64,000 nucleotides of DNA from Myxococcus qinghaiensis (GTDB taxonomy: Bacteria > Myxococcota > Myxococcia > Myxococcales > Myxococcaceae): NCBI RefSeq assembly GCF_024198215.1, contig NZ_JAKCFA010000005.1:310001-374000 (forward strand), written 5' to 3'. Each line of letters begins with the position of its first letter. Within the stretch, counting starts at the first letter, position 1. Made by a program: the position numbers and the translations under genes. The notes beneath the pieces were generated by a model. It was not told the DNA's origin, searched no databases, and saw only the letters and a list, made by a program, of their open reading frames with translations. Below, in pieces: positions 8,686-17,560 of this stretch.

Positions 8686-9213
8686 TCAGAGCCGGCCGAG
8701 GATTTCGGCCTTCTTCCGCTCGAAGTCATCCATGGTGATGAGCCCCTCGCCGAGCATCCGCTGGAGGTCCGCGAGGGACTTCACCGGGTCCGGCGCGGTG
8801 CCGACGGGACGCCCCGCCAGGAGCGCGGCGAGGTTGCCCAGGTCCTGCGGAACGAGGGGGCCCATGACCACGACGCGCTTCGGGTCTTCCGGAGCGACCT
8901 TGACCTTGAGCTCCATGCCCGGCGCCATCACCCGCACGTTCCAGTCGTGCGCCCGGCTTCGCAACCACACTTCATAGGGCGCGCGACCTGGCACTCTCAC
9001 CTGGAGCAGGTGGTTGTAGACCGTCGCTTTGTTGATGCGCATCGCGGTCCGCTCGAGGCGCAGCAATGTGGCCTCGGCGGGTATCCCGTGCTGGCGGACC
9101 TGCTGGTGCTTCCAGCGGGAGTAAAGCCAGTGCCCGAAGAACCAGCAGCCCGCCACCGCGAAGACCGCCCAGCCCCCCATCAAGACGAAACGGGTGTTGT
9201 CCAGCTCCATCAT
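8686..9213 (-). CDS. Membrane-anchored SHOCT-domain protein
   Basis: A 175-residue protein with one N-terminal transmembrane helix (residues about 8-28, FVLMGGWAVFAVAGCWFFGH). A middle region may be a small beta domain (LLQVRVPGRAPYEVWLR). The C-terminal SHOCT motif (SLADLQRMLGEGLITMDDFE) is a short amphipathic module of about 30 residues, often at the ends of membrane-associated proteins and thought to mediate oligomerisation or substrate recruitment. The start was chosen at the MM pair because AAGGTG lies 8-9 bp upstream. No enzymatic function is visible. Confidence 0.72.
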   Translation of the reverse strand: MMELDNTRFVLMGGWAVFAVAGCWFFGHWLYSRWKHQQVRQHGIPAEATLLRLERTAMRINKATVYNHLLQVRVPGRAPYEVWLRSRAHDWNVRVMAPGMELKVKVAPEDPKRVVVMGPLVPQDLGNLAALLAGRPVGTAPDPVKSLADLQRMLGEGLITMDDFERKKAEILGRL

Positions 9214-9421
9214 GACCACTTCACCTTGAAGAATGAGCCTTGCCTGCTGGGTGTGCCGTCCGTCCATCCACGAGGGAGGCGCCCCACGACTCTAAGCGAG
9301 CCGTGCCCGAGCTGAAACCCGCGGGGCGGACCCCATGCGATGATGGTCAACGGCGCATCCGCTGGGGATGAACCCGCGGGGCATGGCTTGTCGCGCGGGA
9401 GCGCACTCGAAAGGATTCACG

Positions 9422-10933
9422 ATGAGGCCTCAGCTGGCCCTGCTCTCGCCTGGGCGGCGCGGTGCCGCCGTGCTGCTCGCCGTGTCGCTCGTCGCTTGCG
9501 GCGGCAAGGAGGTTCGTCCGGAGGGCGACCCCGACGCGGGGACTCCGGATGCGGGCCCCGGGCAGGCGCACTCCTGCGCTCCGCTGAGCCTGGAGCGGAA
9601 CGTGGACCTGGAGGGCTTCCACACCGACCGCTACACATGGCGCGACGGCGACTGCACACCGCGCTCGGCGTTCCTCGTGCGCAACGACTCCGCGGACCCC
9701 GCGGGCTGGCACGGTGGCTACGTGCGCCGCTACGTCTACGAGACGGACGGCGCCCCGCGCACCTGCGACGGCGCCAATGACGGTGTCCCCGGCTGGGGCA
9801 TGGTGACGTGCCACCTGCGCGCCGGGGCCACCTGGGGCAACTGGACCGAAGGCGTCACCGGCACCGGCCGCACCCTGTTCGAGGGACGCCACCACGCGCT
9901 GCACGAGTTCCGCTGGCCCCTGCCGCTCGGCGGCCACATCGTGAATGTCACCGTCCACTACCTCTTCGCCACCGGCAGGGACCATCCGCTCTACGCCATC
10001 ACCCACGACATCTCGAACGTGCCGCCGGACGCGCTGGAGGCGGACGTGCGCTCGCCCTACGGCGACCTGCTGTTCGACGGCAACGCGAACGCCGAAATCG
10101 CGGGCCTCGGCTGGGGAGACCGTCACCGCTTCGTGACGCTGTCCTCCCCGGTGACGATGGCCAGCGGCTGGGACTACCGCGAGCCCAACGTCGTCCCCTA
10201 CACCCGCATGTGGACCACCGCGCCCGACGCGGAGATGGGCGTGGTGCAGACCGAGCCCTGGCTCCAGAAGCCCGCAGGCGGCTACTGGTTCTATCAACAG
10301 GGCTGGGGACAGCGCGCCGCGAATGGCCCCATGCCCGACGACTGGAACTGGACCTACCAGCTCAACCAGTACCAGCTCCCCACGACGACGCGCTCCCACC
10401 GCATGGCCTGGGGCAGCAACTACGGCGCGCTCGGCTGGCGTCAGTACGCGCGCTACGGCGATGACGGCATGCTCTCCGGCCACCCCTACCAGAGCTACTC
10501 CGTCTTCATGGTGCTGGGGACGCACTCGGAGGATCCGGTGCTCAAGCGCGCCTCGGAGGTCGAGTCCTGGCAGGCCGTGCGCCTGTCCGCCACCGAGGGC
10601 ACCGTGGCCACGCAAGGGCCCGGCGGCGTCGGTCGCTCGGACTCCGTGCCCTTCGCCGTGCCCGGCTACAACCCCGTGTATGCGACGTGGGAGGCCCGCG
10701 TGACGGGCAACCGCGCGCGGCTGCGCTTCGACTCCGGCCGTGACGGCCTGGAGCGCCCGGTGCTGGTGCTGCGCGGCTACACCCTGTCCACGCCGCCGTC
10801 GCGCGTGCTGCTGGACGAGCAGGTGCTCGCCGCCGACGCGGACTACTTCGCCTCCGTGGACGACGCGGGCGACGCGCTGTGGCTCACCCTGAACCGCACC
10901 CTCACCGGCAGCGTGATGCTGCGCGTGGAGTGA
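9422..10933 (+). CDS. Large secreted lipoprotein, unknown function
   Basis: A 503-residue predicted lipoprotein. The signal peptide ends at LVAC, Cys26, followed by a DPDAGTPDAGPG linker typical of myxobacterial surface lipoproteins. The mature part is rich in Trp, Tyr and Gly (TYQLNQYQLP, YWFYQQGWGQ), suggesting an all-beta, carbohydrate-facing fold, but I recognise no family and no catalytic motif. ATG 9422 was chosen over an in-frame start at 9368 because AAAGGA lies 7 bp upstream and only this start places the signal peptide at the N-terminus. It is monocistronic. Confidence 0.75.
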   Translation: MRPQLALLSPGRRGAAVLLAVSLVACGGKEVRPEGDPDAGTPDAGPGQAHSCAPLSLERNVDLEGFHTDRYTWRDGDCTPRSAFLVRNDSADPAGWHGGYVRRYVYETDGAPRTCDGANDGVPGWGMVTCHLRAGATWGNWTEGVTGTGRTLFEGRHHALHEFRWPLPLGGHIVNVTVHYLFATGRDHPLYAITHDISNVPPDALEADVRSPYGDLLFDGNANAEIAGLGWGDRHRFVTLSSPVTMASGWDYREPNVVPYTRMWTTAPDAEMGVVQTEPWLQKPAGGYWFYQQGWGQRAANGPMPDDWNWTYQLNQYQLPTTTRSHRMAWGSNYGALGWRQYARYGDDGMLSGHPYQSYSVFMVLGTHSEDPVLKRASEVESWQAVRLSATEGTVATQGPGGVGRSDSVPFAVPGYNPVYATWEARVTGNRARLRFDSGRDGLERPVLVLRGYTLSTPPSRVLLDEQVLAADADYFASVDDAGDALWLTLNRTLTGSVMLRVE

Positions 10934-12025
10934 AGCGGCGGAAGCGGGAGCCGTGGTGACCCGCGAAAAAGCAACGGGGGATGCCCCGATGAGCTCGGAG
11001 CACCCCCCGGAATGACCCTTGCTCAGGTTCGCTCTCCCCCTCTGAAGAGCGTCACCCCCGGGTCCCCCTGCCACGGATGGCACCGCCCCCGCGGCGCCAT
11101 CTTCCTACCCGCCCTGTTGGTGTCAGGAGGGCCTTGGACCCCTCCAGCGAAGCTGTGACTTCACGAACGTGCGCGCCCCCCGGTGCGCATGCCGAACTGC
11201 TCTGCTTTCAGGATGTCGCGGTGCCCCAAGCACCAACACCCCTTGAATCGGGCTAAGGCCAGTACTCGGCGGGACGCGAGCTCGCTCGCAATCGCGCCAG
11301 GGTCTGCGCCCAGCCAAACGTCTGCGGGCGCATGGACGCCACCCGCGTTACAAGGTCCATCTCCCCCCGGAGCAGTCCCAGTGCTCTGGACTTCATCAGC
11401 ACCGCGAGCTGTCTGCGCTTCGCCCCCGCGAAGGCGTTCAGCTCGGGTACCGCGATGTCCCCCTCTTGTGCTTCCAGTGCGCTTGCGCGCTCCCCTCTGC
11501 TGATGCGAGTCCCCGCCTTCCGGGCCGTGACTCCCCGTCCCCTTCCCCCACGCTTCACACCGTCTGGCCTCGCGCTTCCCCCCGGAACCCGCTGGCCCGA
11601 CTCATGCGCGACGTGCGACATTCGTCTCTCCCTTCGCACCATCGTTGACTGCATCCCCCCGTGAGACCCGCGCCGTGGCGCGTGTCGACCAGGGCATACT
11701 GGCTCAGTCGGTAGAATGAGTTTTCCGCGTTAGCGCCAAACGCTTGCGCGAACGCGCCAGCTTCCCGAGCGACCTGGCGGCGGGCTGAACGTGCCGGATT
11801 CCACCCTTGGTGTGGTGACCCGGGAGGTCGTCGGGTGCGCGGGAGACGAGGGGGGGTGGAGGAGGGCGATTTTCCTCGGCTGGACGGGCGGCGGACGGGC
11901 GTCACGGGTAGGGACAGCGAGGGGCTGGCCATGTCAGCCTGACGCGGTAGGGAAGTGGGTCGAGACGTGGGCTCGGGGGTTGGCTTCCCGGGTGGTGGCG
12001 GGTGGGGCGGGAGGGGACTGGTTTC
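10934..12025. other. 1.1-kb stretch with no confident gene
   Basis: It contains a small hairpin (10975-10988, CGGGG/CCCCG) just after the lipoprotein gene, a doubtful minus-strand ORF (11253-11621), a second overlapping minus-strand frame running to 11161, and a tRNA D-arm-like sequence at 11699-11720. The final 300 bp before the topoisomerase gene hold no visible signal other than its ribosome binding sites. This is the least explained stretch of the window. Confidence 0.5.
11253..11621 (-). CDS. Doubtful small hypothetical protein
   Basis: An open frame of 122 codons from an ATG at 11621, preceded by GGGAGAGACGA, a reasonable ribosome binding site. The middle part (VPELNAFAGAKRRQLAVLMK) is helix-like and its codons are moderately G/C-biased at position three, but less than in neighbouring genes. 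A second minus-strand frame overlaps it and runs on to a stop at 11161 without an early ATG; its tail also looks protein-like. The two could be one frameshifted gene or neither may be real. No family is recognised. Confidence 0.3.
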   Translation of the reverse strand: MSHVAHESGQRVPGGSARPDGVKRGGRGRGVTARKAGTRISRGERASALEAQEGDIAVPELNAFAGAKRRQLAVLMKSRALGLLRGEMDLVTRVASMRPQTFGWAQTLARLRASSRPAEYWP

Positions 12026-15000
12026 ATGAGGTGGGAAGCGATGGGCGAGTCGCCCGGCGAGGACAGGCGAGGCGGTATGGAGGGCGCGGGCCGGGGCTCG
12101 GGGCGTGCGTCCCTGCTGGCGGTGCTGGCGGAGAAGCCGTCCGTGGCGCGCGACATCGCCCGGGTGCTGGGGGCGCAGGAGCGGGGTGACGGCTTCCTGC
12201 GCGGCAACGGCTATGTGGTGACGTGGGCGATTGGCCACCTGGTGGGGCTGGCGCAGCCGCACGAGATTCGACCGGACTGGAAGAAGTGGAGCCGCTCGCT
12301 CCTGCCGATGCTGCCGGGGGACTGGCCGCTGGTGGTCTCCGAGCAGACGCGCTCCCAGTTCGACGTGGTGCGCCGGGTGCTGACCTCGCCGGACGTGGGC
12401 GGGGTGGTGTGCGCCACGGACGCGGGCCGCGAGGGAGAGCTCATCTTCCGCTACATCTATGAGGCGGCGGGGTGCCGCAAGCCGGTGCGGCGGCTGTGGG
12501 TGTCGTCGCTGACGGAGCGCGCCATCCGGGATGGGTTCCGGCAGCTCAAGGAGGGGCGGGAGTATGACTCGCTCGCCTCGGCGGCGATGGGCCGCAGCCG
12601 CGCGGACTGGCTGGTGGGGATGAACCTGTCGCGCCTGTACACGCTGGCGCACGGGGGGCAGGGGGAGATGCTGAGCGTGGGGCGGGTGCAGACGCCCACG
12701 CTGGCCATGGTGGTGGAGCGGGAGCTGGCCATCCGCAGCTTCGTTCCCCGGGACTATCTGGAGGTGGTGGCCACCTTCGCGCCGCAGGGGAAGGGCGTGG
12801 CGGCGGGGGCCCGGTATGACGGGACGTGGTTCCGCTCGGGGCCGGATGGCAGGCCCGTGATTCCGCCGGGCATGGAGGGCGTGCGCGAGTCGCGGAGGCT
12901 GGACGCGGACGGGGTGGATGCGCAGGCCGTCATCGACCGGGTGAAGCGCGGGCGGGCCGCCATTGAATCGCTGGACGCGGAGGAGAAGAAGATGGCTCCC
13001 CCGCTGCTCTACGACTTGACGGAGCTGCAGCGTCACGCGAACCGGCTGTATGGCTTCAGCGCGCAGCGCACGCTGGAGGTGGCGCAGGCGCTCTACGAGA
13101 AGCACAAGCTCTTGAGCTATCCGCGCACCGCGAGCCGGCACCTGTCGCAGACGGTGGCTGACACGCTGCCGGAAGTGGTGAACACCGTGCGCGGGCCCTA
13201 CGAGGAGGACCTGGCGCCAGGGACGGGCGCGAGGCCCCTGGGTCGGCGCTACGTGGATGACGCGAAGGTGACGGACCACCACGCCATCATCCCGACGCCC
13301 ACGTCGCCGCAGGGGCTGCGGCTGTCTCCGGACGAGCAGCGCGTCTATGACCTGGTGTGCCGGCGGTTGCTCCAGGCGTGGCACGAGGACCACGTGTGGC
13401 GGGTGACCACGGTGGTGACGGCGGTGATGTCGCCGGGGCCCCAGAGCGCGGTGCCCGTGGTGGACCGCTTCCAGAGCACGGGCACCCAGGTGGAGCGGGT
13501 GGGCTGGAAGGTGCTGGATATCGGCGGAGGCAAGAAGGCGCCGAAACCGAAGGCCGAGTCTCGCAAGGGTGACGAGGACGCGGAGCCGGACGACGAGCCT
13601 CAGTCGTTGCCGTCGGGGTTGGAGCGGGGGCAGCCGCAGAAGGTGGAGGACGTGAAGGCGGTGAAGAAGCGCACGCGTCCGCCTCCGCGCTTCACGGATG
13701 CGTCGCTGCTGACGGCGATGGAGACGGCGGGCAGGGCGCTGGACGAGAAGGAGCTGGCGGATGCGATGCGCGAGACGGGGCTGGGGACGCCCGCCACGCG
13801 TGCGTCCATCATCGAGGTGTTGCTGGACCGGGAGTACCTCGTCCGCTCGGGGAAGGTGCTGGAGGCCACGGAGAAGGGGCTGCACCTCATCCAGGTGGTG
13901 CACCCGGACGTGAAGACGCCGGCGATGACGGGCCAGTGGGAAGCCTGGCTTCAGCGCATCGAGCGGGGCGAAGGCCGGCTGGACGAGTTCATCCGGGGCA
14001 TCGAGAAGTATGTCACCGAGGTGGTGGGCCATGGGCCCACGGGCCCGGCTCAGGCGATGCCCTATGGGGCCTCGATGTCGCGTGGCGCGGGGGCAGGGCG
14101 AGGGATGGATGGGGGCGGGGAGGGGACAGTGGCGTTTCGTGAGCGGTCGGGGGTGGGGAGTGGCGGGTACGCCGAGGCGAGCGCGGGTGGCTCGCGTCGT
14201 ATGGGCGAGGCCGCTGGCGTGGATGTAAGCGGAGGACGTGGTGCCCAGCGTGTGGATGGGCCCGTAGCGTCGGACTTGCTCGGAGGGATGAGCTCGCGGG
14301 GTACGCGGAGTGCCGCCTTCGCGGAGTCGGGCGCGGGTGGTGGTGCTCAGCGCACAGGGTCCTTGTCGTTCTCGGAGCCGGGCGCGAGTGGCGGCGCTCG
14401 TCGGTCTGAGTCCTTTGCGTTCACGGATTCGAGCGTGAGCGGTGGTGCGCGTCGCACGGAGTCTCAGTCGTTCGCGGACTCAAGCGCGGGCGGTGCGCGT
14501 CGCACGGAGTCACCGTCGTTCGCGGACTCAAGCGCGGGCGGTGCTTGGCGCGCAGAGCCCCAGTCGTTCTCGGACTCCAGCGTGGGCGGTGCTCGTCGCG
14601 CGGAGTCGTTCTCGGACTCAGGCGCGGCACCCAGCTCCCGCCGAGCACAGAGCGCGGCCTTTTCGGACGCGGGAGTGGCGATGACGCCCCGCCGGCCGGG
14701 GACGCTGGGGGCGAGTGCGTCGCGCGGGACCTCGTCCTCTCGCGGAGGGCTCGCGCCACCACCGGGCCAGCGGCCCGACCGGGTGCCTCGTGCGCCCACT
14801 CCACCGGACAGGCTCCGCCCCCTCCTGAAAGAGGCCTTCGGCTTCTCCGAGTTCCGCCCCTACCAGGAGGCCGTCTGTCGCGCGGCCACCGCGGGCGAGG
14901 ACCTGCTGCTCGTCATGCCCACGGGCGCGGGCAAGTCACTCTGCTACCAGCTCCCCGGTCTGGCTCGCGCGGGGACGACCATCGTCGTCAGTCCGCTCAT

Positions 15001-17095
15001 CGCGCTGATGGAGGACCAGGTGCTGCGGCTCCAGTCGCTCGGCTTCGCGGCGGACCGCATCCACTCCGGGCGAGACAGGGCCACCTCACGACAGGTGTGC
15101 TTCGACTACCTGGAAGGGAAGCTCGACTTCCTGTTCATCGCTCCCGAGCGACTCGGTGTGCCGGGCTTCGTGGAGTTCCTGGCGCGACGTCCGCCCACGC
15201 TCATCGCCATCGACGAGGCGCACTGCATCTCCCAGTGGGGCCATGACTTCCGCCCCGACTACCGACTGCTCGGCTCGCGGCTCCCGCTGCTCCGCCCCGC
15301 GCCCGTGGTGGCCCTCACCGCCACCGCCACGCCCGACGTGCAGCGGGACATCGTCCAGCAGCTCGGCCTCCTGGGTGCGGGAGGCCGCGCGCGCACCTTC
15401 ATCCATGGCTTCCGCCGCACCAACATCGCCATCGAGGTGCGCGAGCTGAACCCCGGCGCTCGCGGCGACGCCATCCACGGGCTGCTCCAGGACGAGGAGA
15501 ACCGTCCCGCCATCGTCTACGCCGCCACGCGCAAGCACGCCGAGCAGCTCGCGGAGATGCTGGCCGGCGACTTCCCCTCGGCCGCGTACCACGCGGGGCT
15601 TCCACCGGAGAACCGCGACAGGGTCCAGGCCGAGTTCCTCCGAGGCTCGCTGGAGGTCATCGTCGCCACCACGGCGTTCGGCATGGGCATCGACAAGCCG
15701 GATGTCCGCACCGTCATCCACGCCGCGCTGCCCGCGAGCCTGGAGGGCTACTACCAGGAGCTGGGGCGCGCGGGCCGTGACGGCAAGCCAGCCCGTGCGG
15801 TGCTGCTGCACTCGTACATCGACCGGCGCACGCACGAGTTCTTCCACAAGCGCGACTATCCCGAGGCCTACGTGCTGGAGCGGCTGTTCCAGTCCACGTC
15901 GATGGAGCCGGAGCCCAAGCAGGCACTCCAAGGGCGCGTGCGCGGAGACCCGGAGATCTTCGACAAGGCGCTGGAGCAGCTGTGGATTCACGGCGGTGTG
16001 GTGATGACGCCCGACGAGACGGTGCGACGCGGGCGACCCAACTGGTCCGCCGCCTACACCGCGCAGCGCGAGCGCAAGCTGCTGCACCTGGAGCAGATGG
16101 GTCGCTATGCCGAGGCCCATGGCTGCCGCATGAAGCAACTGGTGGGGCACTTCGGTGACACCCAGGACTCCGGTGAGGCGTGCGGCCTGTGTGACGTGTG
16201 CGCCCCGGAGTCGTGCGCCACGCTGCGCTTCGCGGAGCCCTCGGCGGCGGAGCGGCACTGGCTGGAGCGCATCCTGGAGTCGCTCCAGGAGCGCGATGGA
16301 CAGGCCACGGGCCGGCTCCACCGGGAGCTGTTCGGGGATGCGCTCCCACGTCGCGACTTCGAGCGGCTCGTTGGAGGGCTGGTGCGCGCCGGGCTGACGC
16401 GGCTGGAGGTCGACTCGTTCGACAAGGACGGACAGGTCATCTCCTTCCAGCGCGTGTCGCTGACGGACGAGGGTCGGCGCACCCGCGCGGTGGACCCCCA
16501 GCACGTCGTCCTTCCGCTCGCGCTGGAGAAGGCGACCAAGCGCAAGCGCGGGAAGACCAAAACGGCGAGCGGAAAGGCAGCCAAGCGTCCGACTCGGGCA
16601 AGCGCCAAGGGACGGGGCACGGGTGAGGCGAGCGCCGCGCGACAGTGGCGCGCGTCTCCTCCCTCCGAGGACTTCGACCAGCGGTCGTCCTGGAATGCGT
16701 CCCGCGGAGGCGCCGCGGAGCGGGCCGACTCCGGCGCGTGGACCGCCCGCGCTCCAGCCTCGGAGAGCAAGGGGGCTCGGGGGCGCCGCGTGGAGCTGGA
16801 TGACGCCGCGCCCGTGGAGACGGAAGGCCGGGGCACGCGGAGCCGGAGCGGTCGAGGTGCGGAGCAGGTGGAGGCGCCTCCAGGCTTGGTGGACTCGCTG
16901 AAGGCCTGGCGGCTCGCGGAGGCGCGCAAGCGCAAGGTGCCCGCGTTCCGCATCCTCACGGACCGGGTGCTGGGCGCCATCGCCGCGGCGCGACCGGAGA
17001 ACGGCGCGGCGCTGATGGCCATCCACGGCGTCGGGCCGGCCCTCACCGAGCGCTACGGTTCGCAGATTCTCTCGCTCGTCGCTCGCAAGCGCTGA
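12026..17095 (+). CDS. Topoisomerase III-RecQ helicase fusion protein
   Basis: One uninterrupted frame of 1689 residues. Residues about 30-665 are a type IA topoisomerase III: Toprim block AEKPSVARDIA, ATDAGREGEL, and the active-site tyrosine in SYPRTASRHL (Tyr365), which would form the 5'-phosphotyrosine bond. Residues about 668-925 are a low-complexity Ser/Gly/Arg linker with tandem repeats. Residues about 926 onwards are a RecQ DNA helicase: PTGAGKS (Lys970), DEAH at 1063-1066, and the RecQ zinc cysteines at about 1367-1397. The end (about 1622-1685) is an HRDC-type DNA-binding domain. RecQ and topoisomerase III are known partners in unlinking DNA junctions and catenanes; here they are one chain. 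GGGAGGGG lies 9 bp before ATG 12026; ATG 12041, preceded by GAGGTG, is an alternative start. It is a single gene, and hairpin 17107-17133 follows the stop. Confidence 0.88.
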   Translation: MRWEAMGESPGEDRRGGMEGAGRGSGRASLLAVLAEKPSVARDIARVLGAQERGDGFLRGNGYVVTWAIGHLVGLAQPHEIRPDWKKWSRSLLPMLPGDWPLVVSEQTRSQFDVVRRVLTSPDVGGVVCATDAGREGELIFRYIYEAAGCRKPVRRLWVSSLTERAIRDGFRQLKEGREYDSLASAAMGRSRADWLVGMNLSRLYTLAHGGQGEMLSVGRVQTPTLAMVVERELAIRSFVPRDYLEVVATFAPQGKGVAAGARYDGTWFRSGPDGRPVIPPGMEGVRESRRLDADGVDAQAVIDRVKRGRAAIESLDAEEKKMAPPLLYDLTELQRHANRLYGFSAQRTLEVAQALYEKHKLLSYPRTASRHLSQTVADTLPEVVNTVRGPYEEDLAPGTGARPLGRRYVDDAKVTDHHAIIPTPTSPQGLRLSPDEQRVYDLVCRRLLQAWHEDHVWRVTTVVTAVMSPGPQSAVPVVDRFQSTGTQVERVGWKVLDIGGGKKAPKPKAESRKGDEDAEPDDEPQSLPSGLERGQPQKVEDVKAVKKRTRPPPRFTDASLLTAMETAGRALDEKELADAMRETGLGTPATRASIIEVLLDREYLVRSGKVLEATEKGLHLIQVVHPDVKTPAMTGQWEAWLQRIERGEGRLDEFIRGIEKYVTEVVGHGPTGPAQAMPYGASMSRGAGAGRGMDGGGEGTVAFRERSGVGSGGYAEASAGGSRRMGEAAGVDVSGGRGAQRVDGPVASDLLGGMSSRGTRSAAFAESGAGGGAQRTGSLSFSEPGASGGARRSESFAFTDSSVSGGARRTESQSFADSSAGGARRTESPSFADSSAGGAWRAEPQSFSDSSVGGARRAESFSDSGAAPSSRRAQSAAFSDAGVAMTPRRPGTLGASASRGTSSSRGGLAPPPGQRPDRVPRAPTPPDRLRPLLKEAFGFSEFRPYQEAVCRAATAGEDLLLVMPTGAGKSLCYQLPGLARAGTTIVVSPLIALMEDQVLRLQSLGFAADRIHSGRDRATSRQVCFDYLEGKLDFLFIAPERLGVPGFVEFLARRPPTLIAIDEAHCISQWGHDFRPDYRLLGSRLPLLRPAPVVALTATATPDVQRDIVQQLGLLGAGGRARTFIHGFRRTNIAIEVRELNPGARGDAIHGLLQDEENRPAIVYAATRKHAEQLAEMLAGDFPSAAYHAGLPPENRDRVQAEFLRGSLEVIVATTAFGMGIDKPDVRTVIHAALPASLEGYYQELGRAGRDGKPARAVLLHSYIDRRTHEFFHKRDYPEAYVLERLFQSTSMEPEPKQALQGRVRGDPEIFDKALEQLWIHGGVVMTPDETVRRGRPNWSAAYTAQRERKLLHLEQMGRYAEAHGCRMKQLVGHFGDTQDSGEACGLCDVCAPESCATLRFAEPSAAERHWLERILESLQERDGQATGRLHRELFGDALPRRDFERLVGGLVRAGLTRLEVDSFDKDGQVISFQRVSLTDEGRRTRAVDPQHVVLPLALEKATKRKRGKTKTASGKAAKRPTRASAKGRGTGEASAARQWRASPPSEDFDQRSSWNASRGGAAERADSGAWTARAPASESKGARGRRVELDDAAPVETEGRGTRSRSGRGAEQVEAPPGLVDSLKAWRLAEARKRKVPAFRILTDRVLGAIAAARPENGAALMAIHGVGPALTERYGSQILSLVARKR
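14335..14635 (+). repeat. Tandem 16-18-residue repeats in the topoisomerase-RecQ linker
   Basis: About six imperfect units of 48-54 bp inside the fusion gene. The protein unit is GGARRTESxSFADSSA with variants (GGARRSESFAFTDSSV, GGAWRAEPQSFSDSSV). The middle units are nearly identical at DNA level, as expected for recent slippage or unequal recombination. All units keep the frame. The encoded linker is flexible, basic and Ser-rich. Confidence 0.75.
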
Positions 17096-17560
17096 CCGAC
17101 ACGCCCCCCGCGAGACGCTCGTGTACTCGCGGGAACCGGCACCGGGGCCTACCTGGACATGGGCCCATGTCACCACGTGCCCGGGCCGACCCTCACTCGA
17201 CGCAAGGGAGGGCGTGCCACGGGCTCACTCGCCCGTCTCCCCCCGCGCGAGGGCTGCCGAGCAGACCCACGGCTTCGCGCCATTGACGGGTGACTCGGAG
17301 GGCTCCGGCGGCTCCAGTCCACCCTCGCAAGGGGGGCCCAGCGTCCTCGCGGGCCGCATCCTCGCCGCGCACGGGCACGGGTGGCGGCACGCTCGTGGAA
17401 AACATCTTCTCTCGCTCCCCGCTCGGAGCAACCTGCCGGGCGCGAAGTCCTTTTCGCTGCCCGCGAGGGCACTGTGTCGCCCCAAGCCCCTGCGTCACCT
17501 TTCGGTCCAGCTACCGCGATGGCGAGCAACCGCAACAGGAGCACGAGGGGGGAGCGGAAG
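17096..17560. other. Intergenic region before the MBL-fold gene
   Basis: 465 bp. It holds a hairpin just after the topoisomerase-RecQ stop (CCCGCGAG 17107-17114 with CTCGCGGG 17126-17133, 8-bp perfect stem, no T tract) and a 16-bp perfect palindrome at 17156-17171. The remaining 390 bp show no recognisable promoter or gene. Long open frames here are G/C-driven. Confidence 0.45.
17156..17171. promoter_or_regulatory. 16-bp perfect palindrome
   Basis: GACATGGGCCCATGTC is a complete palindrome with no spacer, 390 bp upstream of the MBL-fold gene and 60 bp after the fusion gene. It could be a dimeric regulator site or chance in GC-rich DNA. Distance from both genes makes a specific role uncertain. 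Confidence 0.3.

Noticed and set aside
11690-11770. Complete tRNA gene
   Set aside because: Only the D-arm-like part is present; no anticodon stem, T-arm or acceptor pairing could be folded.
11555-14032. 825-codon open frame on the minus strand opposite the topoisomerase domain
   Set aside because: It is the antisense mirror of a well-supported gene, rich in His, Arg, Gln and Pro, with no domain; G/C third-position bias creates such frames.
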